Source: Chroococcidiopsis sp. TS-821 (GTDB lineage Bacteria; Cyanobacteriota; Cyanobacteriia; Cyanobacteriales; Chroococcidiopsidaceae). Taken from it: 64,000 nucleotides of DNA. The stretch spans positions 62,001-126,000 of the forward strand of contig NZ_MVDI01000004.1 of the NCBI RefSeq assembly GCF_002939305.1. Reading direction: 5' to 3'. The stretch's first letter is position 1. Each line of letters begins with the position of its first letter. Made by a program: the position numbers and the translations under genes. This document shows, in pieces, positions 37,711 to 46,597 of the stretch. Below the pieces are notes generated by a model. It was not told the origin of the DNA, ran no database searches, and saw nothing but the letters and a program-made list of their open reading frames with translations.

Positions 37711-39645
37711 TTACAACTTAGTACCGCACTCTGGACAGAATTTATTTGTGCTGACGTTTTTTGCACCGCAGTTACTGCAGTAGATCAGTTCAGCTACTGT
37801 TTCCTCTTTGGGGCGTTCGGGTAAGCCAATCATTTGAGCATTGCTCTTACCTGGGGCAACCATAGGATAGCAGTTTTCATCGCGGGTAACGTGAGCGTCG
37901 ACTAAAACTGGACCGTCATGCGCTAGCATTTCGGCGATCGCATCTGGCAATTCATCGCGAGTGCGAATCACCATCCCTTTGATACCATATGCTTTTGCCA
38001 ATAGCTCAAAATCTGGCATCGCCGGTTCCATATTTGAGGAAGAGTAACGTTCGCCATAGAACGCCTGTTGCCATTGACGCACCATGCCTTGCCAACCATT
38101 GTTGATAATAATTGTCTTGACATTAATGCCATAATGTGCTAAAGTCCCCAACTCTTGGAGATTCATTTGGAAACTTGCATCGCCACTAATACAAATCACT
38201 TGCTCATCGGGTAATGCGACTTTTGCACCCATGGCAGCAGGTAAGCCGAAGCCCATTGTTCCTAATCCGGCGCTGGAAATCCAACGACGCGGACCATTTT
38301 TCAAAAATTGTGCTGCCCACATTTGGTGCTGACCGACATCGGTTGTGTAATAGGCGTCTGGGGCTTGGCGACCAACCTCAAAAATCACTTCTTGCGGCGC
38401 GATACTGTGGTCGTAGTGTGGGACGACCAAAGGATATTCTTCGCGCCAGCGGTTAATGCGATTGAGCCATTCTTGCGTTTGATTGGGCGTACCAGAGATT
38501 CCCGCAGCGTGAATGCGGTGCAATAAATCCTTGAGAACGTTGCGTACGTCACCGACAATAGGTACATCGGGCGTGCGGTTTTTACCGACTTCTGCTGGGT
38601 CGATATCAATGTGAATGACTTTAGCGCGCGAAGCGAATTCATCCAACTTACCTGTAACGCGGTCGTCAAATCTTGCGCCAACACAAATCAGCAGGTCGCA
38701 TTCGCTGACTGCAAAATTCGCATATGCTGTACCGTGCATTCCCAACATTCCAACCGATAGCGGATGGTTTTCGTCAAATGCACCGATCCCCATCAGCGTT
38801 GTTGTTACAGGAATATGAAATAACTCAGCGAGTTGTTTCACTTCAGCGTGGGCATTTGCAGCGATCGCACCACCGCCTACATACAATAGCGGCTGCCGTG
38901 CCTGACGAATCAATTCGATCGCTTGCATAATTTGCCGCGGATTTCCCTTGACCGTTGGACGATACCCTGGTAGCTTAACGCTTCCTGGTTCGACAGGAAC
39001 GTAGTCAAACTCTTCTAAACCAACATCTTTCGGGACATCGATCAAAACAGGTCCTGGGCGTCCAGAACTGGCAATGTAAAAGGCTTCGGCAACGATGCGC
39101 GCCATATCTTTGGGATCGCGCACGACATACGAGTGCTTAACTATGGGTAACGTGATGCCGTAAATATCAGTTTCTTGAAACGCATCCGTACCAATAGCTC
39201 CGCGCGGTACTTGTCCCGTAACAACGACCATCGGGATCGAGTCCATGTGTGCGGTGGCAATTCCTGTCACCAAGTTTGTCGCCCCAGGACCTGAAGTCCC
39301 AAAGCAGACTCCCACTTTTCCTGTAGCACGAGCATAGCCGTCGGCTGCATGAGCTGCCCCTTGTTCGTGTCTTACCAAAATGTGCTGAATTCCGCCAGCG
39401 GCTTCGGCGCGATACAGTTCATCGTAAATTGGTAGAATTGCGCCGCCAGGATAACCAAAAATATGCGTAACTCCGTGACGCTTGAGACTGTCAATTAGAG
39501 CATAGGCACCGGTTGCTCTTTTTGGTGCTTTAATCGGCGATGCTGAAATTTCGGGCTTCAGCCGAGGTTCAGCTTCTAAGGAGATATTGTTCGACCGCGA
39601 CTCTTCGTAGGGAACGCTTCGTGAATGCACTGGTAAGATCCTCAC
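37711..39645 (-). CDS. ilvB: Acetolactate synthase large subunit with C-terminal zinc ribbon
   Basis: Acetohydroxyacid synthase condenses pyruvate with pyruvate or 2-oxobutyrate in Val/Leu/Ile synthesis, using thiamine diphosphate and FAD. The catalytic Glu lies in [18 protein letters not shown], the ThDP motif is GDASFQMN...[12 protein letters not shown], and the core spans about 45-600. Two extras stand out: an N-terminal extension of about 44 residues and a C-terminal zinc ribbon, YCSNCGAKN...[10 protein letters not shown], with Cys623, Cys626, Cys637 and Cys640. The ribbon is not part of the standard enzyme. No ilvN gene adjoins it, so the regulatory subunit must be elsewhere. Confidence 0.93.
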   Translation of the reverse strand: MRILPVHSRSVPYEESRSNNISLEAEPRLKPEISASPIKAPKRATGAYALIDSLKRHGVTHIFGYPGGAILPIYDELYRAEAAGGIQHILVRHEQGAAHAADGYARATGKVGVCFGTSGPGATNLVTGIATAHMDSIPMVVVTGQVPRGAIGTDAFQETDIYGITLPIVKHSYVVRDPKDMARIVAEAFYIASSGRPGPVLIDVPKDVGLEEFDYVPVEPGSVKLPGYRPTVKGNPRQIMQAIELIRQARQPLLYVGGGAIAANAHAEVKQLAELFHIPVTTTLMGIGAFDENHPLSVGMLGMHGTAYANFAVSECDLLICVGARFDDRVTGKLDEFASRAKVIHIDIDPAEVGKNRTPDVPIVGDVRNVLKDLLHRIHAAGISGTPNQTQEWLNRINRWREEYPLVVPHYDHSIAPQEVIFEVGRQAPDAYYTTDVGQHQMWAAQFLKNGPRRWISSAGLGTMGFGLPAAMGAKVALPDEQVICISGDASFQMNLQELGTLAHYGINVKTIIINNGWQGMVRQWQQAFYGERYSSSNMEPAMPDFELLAKAYGIKGMVIRTRDELPDAIAEMLAHDGPVLVDAHVTRDENCYPMVAPGKSNAQMIGLPERPKEETVAELIYCSNCGAKNVSTNKFCPECGTKL

Positions 39646-39832
39646 GCAATGGCTAACTGGATTAGGGTTGGCTTTTGTATTTTAAGATGCATTTTAACTC
39701 GAAATTCTATTCTAATCTTCAGTGGATTTCTTGTGTCTAATAGTAGAAAAAATACTATGGTAAGGGTCAGAGATTTGCAGCTAAAGTTCGTTCGCCTAAT
39801 CAAACCGTTTTACTTTTTTAAGGCGAAGTGAT

Positions 39833-41092
39833 TCACAGCACATCGCGGAGCGTACCGCGCGTGTTCTTCCATGCCCAAAACCCAATAATAACAACAAAAA
39901 TACTCATTCCCAACAATACAGTGCGTAAGCCAAGGGTATCTGCTAAGGGACCAGTAATTGCCAGTGGTAAGCTTAAGGCAATATTGACTGCATTGTTTTG
40001 AAATCCGAACACTTTACCGTGCATTTCTGCAGGAGTTTGCTGTTGAATTAAGGTTTGCATTGGTACGCCAATCAGTGATGCACCTAAACCAAGTAAGGCA
40101 CTCAAACCTAAACCCAGCGCTAAACTACTGATAAAAGTAAACACCGCCAGCACGAACGCCATACTTAAAAAACCATACAAAGGTAAAGGTTTCTGGTGAA
40201 AGCGATCGCCCCAATGCCCCAAAACTCCTGCCCCCAAAACCATCCCTACTCCGGAAGCTGCCAATAAAAAACCAAATTGAGTTTCTCTTAAACCAATCTC
40301 TGCTGCCAGCTCAATTGTCAAAACTGTTAATGCCGCAAATACTGAGTATAAAAGTGTTAATTGCAGCATGGCATTCCAGACTAAGCGATTGCGTTGAAGG
40401 TAGCGCAAGCCGGCTTTAAAGTCACTCCAAGGATGAACCGTTCTGAGCTTAATATCTGCAGGAGCCTTTTCTCTAAAGGTGACAAGTTGCATAATGACGC
40501 CAGAAAGCAAATACAAGCCACCAACCAACACTTCTCCACCATATTCGGCATTCCAGTCACGAGCTAAACTCAACAAAGGTTCTCCGATCGCAAAGCCGAC
40601 GATTAACGCTCCCATTGTTGTTGTCGCAAATAAAGCATTTGCTGCCATTAAATTTTCTCGCCTTACCAGTAGCGGAATCGCGGCTTGTTCTGCAGGTGCA
40701 AAAAACTGCGTCACTGTAGAGATAATGAACGTCAGAATCAACAAAATTAAAAATTCCCTTGGTAACCATGGAATCGCGATTGTGAGAATACCACGCGCGA
40801 TATCCGCAGCGACAAGAATAGGTTTTTTTTGATAGCGATCGACAAAAATTCCGCCAGCCGAGCCAAAGAAGATTGCGGGTAGCGTAAATGCCAGCATGAG
40901 TGTAGATCGCATCGAGTTTTCCATGCCTGGCGTTGTTTGATATTTTCCCAACAGCGCAATCAGCAACACAAAGAAAACTTTGTCGGCGATTTGAGAAAAT
41001 AACTGCCCAATCCACATCAACATGAAAGGTTGATTTTTAAGTAAGGCGCGAAATCCTCTACCAAAATCGGGTGGTTCTTCAATCGGAAACAT
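39833..41092 (-). CDS. Major facilitator superfamily transporter
   Basis: A 419-residue MFS protein with about 12 membrane helices, beginning FGRGFRALLKNQPFMLMWIG, followed by FVDRYQKKPILVAADIARG in the loop 2-3 region, as in drug or siderophore efflux-like (EntS/MdtG-type) members. It could export a drug-like compound or siderophore; substrate unknown. It stands between ilvB and the 181-residue protein on the same strand, separated by 187 and 83 bases, so an operon with either is possible but not shown. Confidence 0.85.
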   Translation of the reverse strand: MFPIEEPPDFGRGFRALLKNQPFMLMWIGQLFSQIADKVFFVLLIALLGKYQTTPGMENSMRSTLMLAFTLPAIFFGSAGGIFVDRYQKKPILVAADIARGILTIAIPWLPREFLILLILTFIISTVTQFFAPAEQAAIPLLVRRENLMAANALFATTTMGALIVGFAIGEPLLSLARDWNAEYGGEVLVGGLYLLSGVIMQLVTFREKAPADIKLRTVHPWSDFKAGLRYLQRNRLVWNAMLQLTLLYSVFAALTVLTIELAAEIGLRETQFGFLLAASGVGMVLGAGVLGHWGDRFHQKPLPLYGFLSMAFVLAVFTFISSLALGLGLSALLGLGASLIGVPMQTLIQQQTPAEMHGKVFGFQNNAVNIALSLPLAITGPLADTLGLRTVLLGMSIFVVIIGFWAWKNTRGTLRDVL

Positions 41093-41145
41093 AAGAATAG
41101 TGATTAGTGGTTAGTAATTTTACAGAAAAGCTCATTTATATTATT

Positions 41146-41186
41146 CTCCCCTGCACCGCAAGCACCCCTGCTCCTCTACTCCTCAT
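41146..41186. repeat. Degenerate heptamer tract at the 3' end of the 181-residue gene
   Basis: CTCCCCTGCACCGCAAGC and CACCCCTGCTCCTCTACTC follow the heptamer repeat pattern. The stop codon of the minus-strand gene at 41176 lies inside it. Confidence 0.5.
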
Positions 41187-41721
41187 ATTGCTCTAACAGC
41201 GCGATCGCAAAATCAGCCGCAGTCATACGTGCGATGAGTTGCGAGTTTTTTACATAGCAGCCAGAAACCGTTTGAGGCGATCGCCATAAAGTTAAATGAT
41301 CGACCGCAGGTTCAGCATAGAAATCAGCACTACCACTTCCTAGCATCCCAGAACTCCAGTGCGTAAAATAATCGTGACTGAGGCGATGTAGAGGAAAGTT
41401 GCCAAAAAGCGGAACTCCCCAGCCATCAATGGCAATCAAAGCGAGAACTTGTCCGCCTAGGCTTTGCCACAGGTTTGCGGCTGTAATTGCGCCGACAACG
41501 CCTGCACTAAAGGCGATAAAAACGATGGGGGGCGATCGCCGCTGCGGATTGCCAAGCTGCGATCGCAAAAACTGCAAAACGTGGAGTGGCGACAACACTG
41601 CATAGTCGTGGGAGGGAAAAATCAGGAAGTTGTCGCGCTGAATCGACTTAGTTTTTAATCCTTGAATGAATTGCTGCGTTAATTCGGGGGCGTGAATGCC
41701 TGGACAAATTACGACGTGCAT
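41176..41721 (-). CDS. Alpha/beta-hydrolase-like protein of unknown function
   Basis: The 181-residue protein has an alpha/beta-hydrolase look: a starting strand MHVVICPGIHAPELTQ, an elbow-like FIAFSAGVVGAI (Ser in place of the nucleophile) and VLALIAIDGWGVPLFG. It is shorter than typical hydrolases, and I cannot place a complete Ser-His-Asp triad, so activity is uncertain. It resembles conserved cyanobacterial hypotheticals. The C-terminus runs into a heptamer repeat tract. Confidence 0.65.
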   Translation of the reverse strand: MHVVICPGIHAPELTQQFIQGLKTKSIQRDNFLIFPSHDYAVLSPLHVLQFLRSQLGNPQRRSPPIVFIAFSAGVVGAITAANLWQSLGGQVLALIAIDGWGVPLFGNFPLHRLSHDYFTHWSSGMLGSGSADFYAEPAVDHLTLWRSPQTVSGCYVKNSQLIARMTAADFAIALLEQYEE

Positions 41722-41834
41722 CGGTCTTTAGAAGTAGTAGAAATATTCCGTGAATTTACTCTAGTCACCTTAAGCAGCTATACAGGAAACTTTAGAGACC
41801 CAGTTGCCGCAAGTTGTGCAGAAATACAGCTGAG

Positions 41835-44800
41835 ATGAACTCACCAATGAGCCAAGAGGTGAAAGTTAACACTCAAAGTTCATCACCAGACGAAATTGCT
41901 AGGCTACAAGCCCTTTACCAGTGCCATATTCTGGATACGGCTCCTGAAAAAGCTTTTGATGAAATTACGACCTTAGCTGCATATATTTGTCAGACACCTG
42001 TTGCCCACATTAGTTTGGTCGACGCACGACGCCAGTGGTTTAAATCGAAGGTGGGTATAACAGCGACAGAAACTCCACGTCGTTTTTCTTTTTGTACGCA
42101 TACTATCAGTCAATCGGATATTTTCATCATTCCAGATACGTTAGCAGATGAACGCTTTGCCACAAATCCATTTGTGACTTCAGATCCTTACATTCGCTTT
42201 TATGCAGGTGTACCTTTAACTACGGTTGAAGGTTACAACATTGGTACGCTATGTGTCATAGATTATGTTCCGCGAGAGCTCACTAATGCCCAAGTAGAAG
42301 CGTTACAGAAACTTGCGTATCAAGCTATGCAACTCATCGAGTTACGCCGAAATTTAGGAGAATTAGAAAGTTCTAAAACTCGACATCAAAAAAACAAAAA
42401 CAGTAATTCTTTTCTCAAAAATGTTGCTGGCTTTTTTGGCATAGCTTCGCTGATTTTAATTGTTATTAGCTTCGTTTCTTATCGAAATCTCAATGGATTA
42501 ATTCGTACTTATAATCAAGCAACAAACTCGCATGAAATTCTAGAAAAACTAGAAGCTGTAGTTTCCCAAATGAAAGATGTGGAAACGGGACAGCGGGGCT
42601 ATGTTATTACTGGTCAGGACAATTATTTAGAACCATATAACAAAGCTACTGCCTCAATTGCTCAACACCTCGAAGAATTAAGATATTTATTGGGAGGCGA
42701 GCCAAAGTATCAGCCGCAACTGAAAAAACTTGAGTCACTTATTCAGCAAAGAATTGCTTTCAGTCAATCTGTAATTGACGCGCGAAGAAAATTTGACTTT
42801 GAAACAGCAAGACAGTTAACACTCTCAGGTCGCGGTAAACATCTCATGGATGAAATTCGCCAAATTATCCATGAAATTGAACAGCAAGAAAACGCAATTT
42901 TACAGCAGCGATCGCGTAAGGCACGAACAAACTCTTACTTGACAGTTTCGGCTTTTACGACTGGAATTTTACTTAATTTTTGCCTGCTTAGTGGAGTATA
43001 TTATCTTACATATCGCGAGATTCATAAGCGCCAGCGAACTGAACTGATTCTCGAACAAGAACGTGACTTTACCTCAGCAGTACTTAATACAAGCGGTGCA
43101 TTAGTTCTCGTGACAGATACTCAAGGTAAGATTGTTCGTTTTAATCAAGCTTGTGAAAAGTTAACAGGTTATCTTTTTAGTGAAGTTAGAGATAAAATTT
43201 TTTGGGATTTGGTTATTCCTCCAGAAGATGTGGCGCAAGCGATCGCGTTATTTCGCCAAGTACAAACTGAGTTTCCGCAGCAATGTGAAAGTTATTGGAA
43301 AACCAAGAATGGCGATCGCCGCTTAATTGCTTGGTCGAATACAACACTTCTTGATGCGGATGGAGTCGTCGAATATATTATCAGTACTGGTATCGACATT
43401 ACCGAGCAAAAGCAAATTGAAGCAACTTTACGCCAAACCAATACGCTACAAACTGCGATTCTCGATAGTACAAGTTACACTGTTATTTCTACTAGTATAG
43501 ATGGAACAATTTGTACGTTTAATCGCGCTGCTGAACAATTATTAGGCTACTCTGCTGAGGAAATTATCGGCAAAACAACACCAGTGATTTTTCATGATAT
43601 TCAAGAAATCGTACAGCGATCGCAAGCGCTATCGGCACAGGGAATACACGTCCCTCTTGGCTTTGATGTGTTTGTCGCCTTAGCACGACGGGGAGAAATC
43701 GACGAACAAGAATGGACTTATATTCGTAAAGATGGTAGTCGCTTTCCAGTTTTATTGTCGGTCACAGCTTTACGCGACATTGATGGAAACATCACAGGAT
43801 TTCTCGGAATTGGCAGCGATATCACCGAACGCAAGCAAGCCGTTGAAGCCTTACGCACGAGCGAAGCTCGGCTGAATTTTACTTTGGAAGCTGCTCAAAT
43901 GGGAATATGGGACTGGGACATGCTAACGCACCAAGTCACTTTTTCTGAGCGGTTAGCATTAATCTTTGGTTTTCCGCCAGCTACTCGTTGTGCAACTTAT
44001 CAAGATTTTATTAATACTATCCATCTTGACGATCGCGCAATTGTTGAGCAAAGTATCGCCCGTGCAGTCGAAGGAGATGGCAACTATCAGGTTGAGTTTC
44101 GGATTTTTTGGTCAGACGGTACTATACATTGGATTGGCAGCCAAGGTCGGGTTTATTACGATGACACTCATCAAGCAACGCGGTTGGTGGGTGTATCGAT
44201 GGATATCACCGAACGCAAACGGACAGAACAAGCACTACAGCAAGCAAATGCAAAGTTAACTGGTTGGGTGCGCGAATTAGAAGAACGTAACCGCGAAATT
44301 ACGTTACTCGGCGAGATGAGCGAGATTTTACAAGCCTGTGAAACTGTAGAAGAAGCCTACAAAACTTTACCCAGTTTAGTGCAACCTTTGTTTCCAAATT
44401 TATCGGGCGGCATTTTTCTGATTAGTGCCTCTCGGAATATAGTAGAAGCAGTGGCAACGTGGGGTAGTATTTCTAGCAGCCACGTGCTATTTAAATCAGA
44501 TGATTGCTGGGCGCTGCGACGCGGGAGATTGCATTACGTCGAGAACACGCACGCAGGTTTAGTGTGTCAACATCTCGATGGCACTAGCGCAACTGTTGAA
44601 TATCTCTGCGTACCAATGATGGCGCAGGGTGAAGCTTTGGGGTTATTGCATTTGAGTTGTTCAGAATTAGGGTTAACTCAAGGAAAAAAACAGCTAGCGA
44701 TTACAGTTGCAGAACATATCGGGTGGGCGATCGCTAATTTAAAATTGCGCGAGAAATTGCAAAACCACAGTATTCGCGATGCATTGACAAATTTATTCAA

Positions 44801-45260
44801 TCGCCGCTACATGGAAGAATCGCTGGAACGCGAACTCTTTCGCTGCGATCGCAAGCAGCAACCTTTGGGTATCGTTATGATCGACGTCGATCATTTTAAG
44901 CGCTTTAATGATACGTTCGGTCACGAGGCAGGTGATATTGTCTTGCGCGAAATTGGCTTGTTTCTACAAAAGAATATTCGGAAATCAGATATCGCTTGTC
45001 GCTATGGTGGCGAAGAATTAGTATTAATTCTCCCTGAATCTTCTTTAGACGTTGCTCAACAGCGGGCGGAACAAATTCGTGAAGGTGTTAAACATTTACG
45101 CATTCAACATCGCCAGCAGTTGTTGGGTACTGTAACGCTTTCGCTGGGAATTGCTTGTTTTCCGCAACACGGCTCAACTCCCGAAGCTTTAATTCAAGCA
45201 GCAGACGCAGCGTTGTACCGTGCTAAAGCTACAGGGCGCGATCGCGCTGTTATTGCTTAA
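41835..45260 (+). CDS. GAF-CHASE3-PAS3-GAF-GGDEF diguanylate cyclase
   Basis: A large sensor that should synthesise cyclic di-GMP. From the ATG at 41835 (MNSPMSQEV; an in-frame TTG lies 21 bases upstream) the domains are: GAF (about 15-175, KVGITATETPRRFSFCTHTI), membrane helix (about 200-220), CHASE3 (about 225-360, VETGQRGYVITGQDNYLEPY), second helix, three PAS/PAC units (about 400-800, each ending DITE.K), a second GAF (about 820-960) and GGDEF (about 975-1135). The active site is GGEEL, an accepted variant, with RKSD as I-site five residues before it. Two GAF and three PAS units suggest multiple inputs. No phytochrome-type Cys was identified. Confidence 0.92.
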   Translation: MNSPMSQEVKVNTQSSSPDEIARLQALYQCHILDTAPEKAFDEITTLAAYICQTPVAHISLVDARRQWFKSKVGITATETPRRFSFCTHTISQSDIFIIPDTLADERFATNPFVTSDPYIRFYAGVPLTTVEGYNIGTLCVIDYVPRELTNAQVEALQKLAYQAMQLIELRRNLGELESSKTRHQKNKNSNSFLKNVAGFFGIASLILIVISFVSYRNLNGLIRTYNQATNSHEILEKLEAVVSQMKDVETGQRGYVITGQDNYLEPYNKATASIAQHLEELRYLLGGEPKYQPQLKKLESLIQQRIAFSQSVIDARRKFDFETARQLTLSGRGKHLMDEIRQIIHEIEQQENAILQQRSRKARTNSYLTVSAFTTGILLNFCLLSGVYYLTYREIHKRQRTELILEQERDFTSAVLNTSGALVLVTDTQGKIVRFNQACEKLTGYLFSEVRDKIFWDLVIPPEDVAQAIALFRQVQTEFPQQCESYWKTKNGDRRLIAWSNTTLLDADGVVEYIISTGIDITEQKQIEATLRQTNTLQTAILDSTSYTVISTSIDGTICTFNRAAEQLLGYSAEEIIGKTTPVIFHDIQEIVQRSQALSAQGIHVPLGFDVFVALARRGEIDEQEWTYIRKDGSRFPVLLSVTALRDIDGNITGFLGIGSDITERKQAVEALRTSEARLNFTLEAAQMGIWDWDMLTHQVTFSERLALIFGFPPATRCATYQDFINTIHLDDRAIVEQSIARAVEGDGNYQVEFRIFWSDGTIHWIGSQGRVYYDDTHQATRLVGVSMDITERKRTEQALQQANAKLTGWVRELEERNREITLLGEMSEILQACETVEEAYKTLPSLVQPLFPNLSGGIFLISASRNIVEAVATWGSISSSHVLFKSDDCWALRRGRLHYVENTHAGLVCQHLDGTSATVEYLCVPMMAQGEALGLLHLSCSELGLTQGKKQLAITVAEHIGWAIANLKLREKLQNHSIRDALTNLFNRRYMEESLERELFRCDRKQQPLGIVMIDVDHFKRFNDTFGHEAGDIVLREIGLFLQKNIRKSDIACRYGGEELVLILPESSLDVAQQRAEQIREGVKHLRIQHRQQLLGTVTLSLGIACFPQHGSTPEALIQAADAALYRAKATGRDRAVIA

Positions 45261-45284
45261 TACTTTCTTCCTCACACTAGCTAG

Positions 45285-45923
45285 CTACCGATATCCTGGC
45301 TCGCTTTCTTCAGGGCTAGCACCTCCTAGGGGAGTATTTGGCATCGTTGGATTAATCTGTGGAATAGGATTTATTGGTGATGGGGGCGGTTGCTGGATTG
45401 AACCATCAATAGATGTAGGATTTGGAATTTGTTGTTGAATTGACGTGGGAATGCTGGGAGGTAAAGTAGATTGTTGAATTGAGCTATCGCCAGATGTAGG
45501 ATTGGAAACTGACTCGCTTGTTTGGCTAGGGAAAGCCGAAATTGGACTTGGGTTTGGTTCTTCCGGTTTGTAAAAGCCTAGTAATACCGCAGATGTCCGA
45601 AAGTACCGCGTCCATTGCTGAATTCCTGGTTGCTTTTGCCAATCAGCACGCGTGACTTTAGAAGACAGCAGCGGTACTTGCTGTCCGTGACGTTCGCCTA
45701 AGATATTCACCGCAACTTCAGTGACATTATCTTCTGCAAATCCTTGCTCAACAAGAGTCGCTGCCATAGCCTCCGCCTCTTGCATTAATGTTGTAAAAGT
45801 TTGATTTGGTTGAGATCTAAGCGTATATTCAATTCTTTTCATTTCTGCTACTGCTGGAGCAGCAAGTAGACTCCAGCAACAAATAGCAGATGCACCGAGA
45901 ATTGTCCATTGATGTAAGTCCAT
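45285..45923 (-). CDS. Exported protein with Pro/Ser-rich repeat tail, third gene of the oxidase operon
   Basis: The 212-residue protein has a signal peptide (cleavage after AAPAVA), a folded region about 27-120 (FTTLMQEAEAMAATLVEQGF, VNILGERHGQQVPLLSSKV, TRYFRTSAVLLGFYKP) and a Pro/Ser/Gln-rich tail with a repeated NPTS-(G/I)D-(S/G)SIQQ motif. I do not recognise a named domain. It begins 9 bases after the exported RidA gene and is on the same strand as the amine oxidase, so all three exported proteins are probably made together. Confidence 0.7.
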   Translation of the reverse strand: MDLHQWTILGASAICCWSLLAAPAVAEMKRIEYTLRSQPNQTFTTLMQEAEAMAATLVEQGFAEDNVTEVAVNILGERHGQQVPLLSSKVTRADWQKQPGIQQWTRYFRTSAVLLGFYKPEEPNPSPISAFPSQTSESVSNPTSGDSSIQQSTLPPSIPTSIQQQIPNPTSIDGSIQQPPPSPINPIPQINPTMPNTPLGGASPEESEPGYR

Positions 45924-45932
45924 CGCTCTTAT

Positions 45933-46520
45933 TTAATGGAATAGTAAATACCAGGGAAATGATTTACCAAATTTTGGATAAACTGCCACCGCTTCAATTT
46001 CAATCAACCAATCTGGATTAACAAGTCCTGCAACTGCAAGCGTTGAGCGCGCGACTTTTACAGGATTTGTTGGATTGTTAAAGAATTGCGCGTAAGCATC
46101 GAACCAACCTTGGTAATCGACGATGTTATTTTTGAATGGATCGGCGACAAGATAAACGCGAAGATAGATCACGTCCGACAAACTTAAACCAGATTCTTGT
46201 AGCAGTGACTGAATGCGTTCTAAAGTACCAATTGCTTGCGTTTTGGTATCTCCATAACGCTCGCGACTGCCCGCTGGTGCGTTGGGATCTATCACAGGTG
46301 GTACTGTACCACTTGTCCAGTAATAAGCCTTAATTGGGGGTACGGCAACAGCCGAAGAAATGGGCGACTCAGGGGGACCAAAAAATGTTACCATCCAGGG
46401 TGCCGTTTTTGCGGCTGCTTGGACATCAACACCAAGAAGACTTATTAAAAGTATGCTTACACAAACACTCAGAATTAACCAGCGTCCTAGTTTAAAAACT
46501 CGGCTAAAAAATCTCGTCAT
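45933..46520 (-). CDS. Exported RidA-family imine/enamine deaminase
   Basis: RidA proteins hydrolyse reactive 2-imino or 2-enamino acids to 2-oxo acids and ammonia. This one is 195 residues because it carries a signal peptide (WLILSVCVSILLISLLGVDV, cleavage near QAAA) in front of the RidA core. Core features: AIGTLERIQSLLQESGLSLS, VIYLRVYLVAD and the active-site Arg158 in VARSTLAVAGL followed by IEIEAVAVYP. Ordinary RidA is cytoplasmic; export is unusual. It follows an exported amine/amino-acid oxidase gene (77-base gap), whose imine product would be its natural substrate. Confidence 0.85.
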   Translation of the reverse strand: MTRFFSRVFKLGRWLILSVCVSILLISLLGVDVQAAAKTAPWMVTFFGPPESPISSAVAVPPIKAYYWTSGTVPPVIDPNAPAGSRERYGDTKTQAIGTLERIQSLLQESGLSLSDVIYLRVYLVADPFKNNIVDYQGWFDAYAQFFNNPTNPVKVARSTLAVAGLVNPDWLIEIEAVAVYPKFGKSFPWYLLFH

Positions 46521-46597
46521 TGCTCTTATTTCCTTGTAATTACTAATGCTTGCGCATAAAGTTAAGAAGTGTTTTTATCAACTTTTCTTGACATAAC

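Noticed and set aside
39649-39831. A 60-codon plus-strand frame between ilvB and the MFS gene
   Set aside because: No ribosome binding site and no motif; it occupies the likely ilvB promoter region.
41814-41834. TTG start of the large cyclase seven codons upstream of the chosen ATG
   Set aside because: The upstream codons add no conserved sequence, and an ATG is available; kept only as an alternative.
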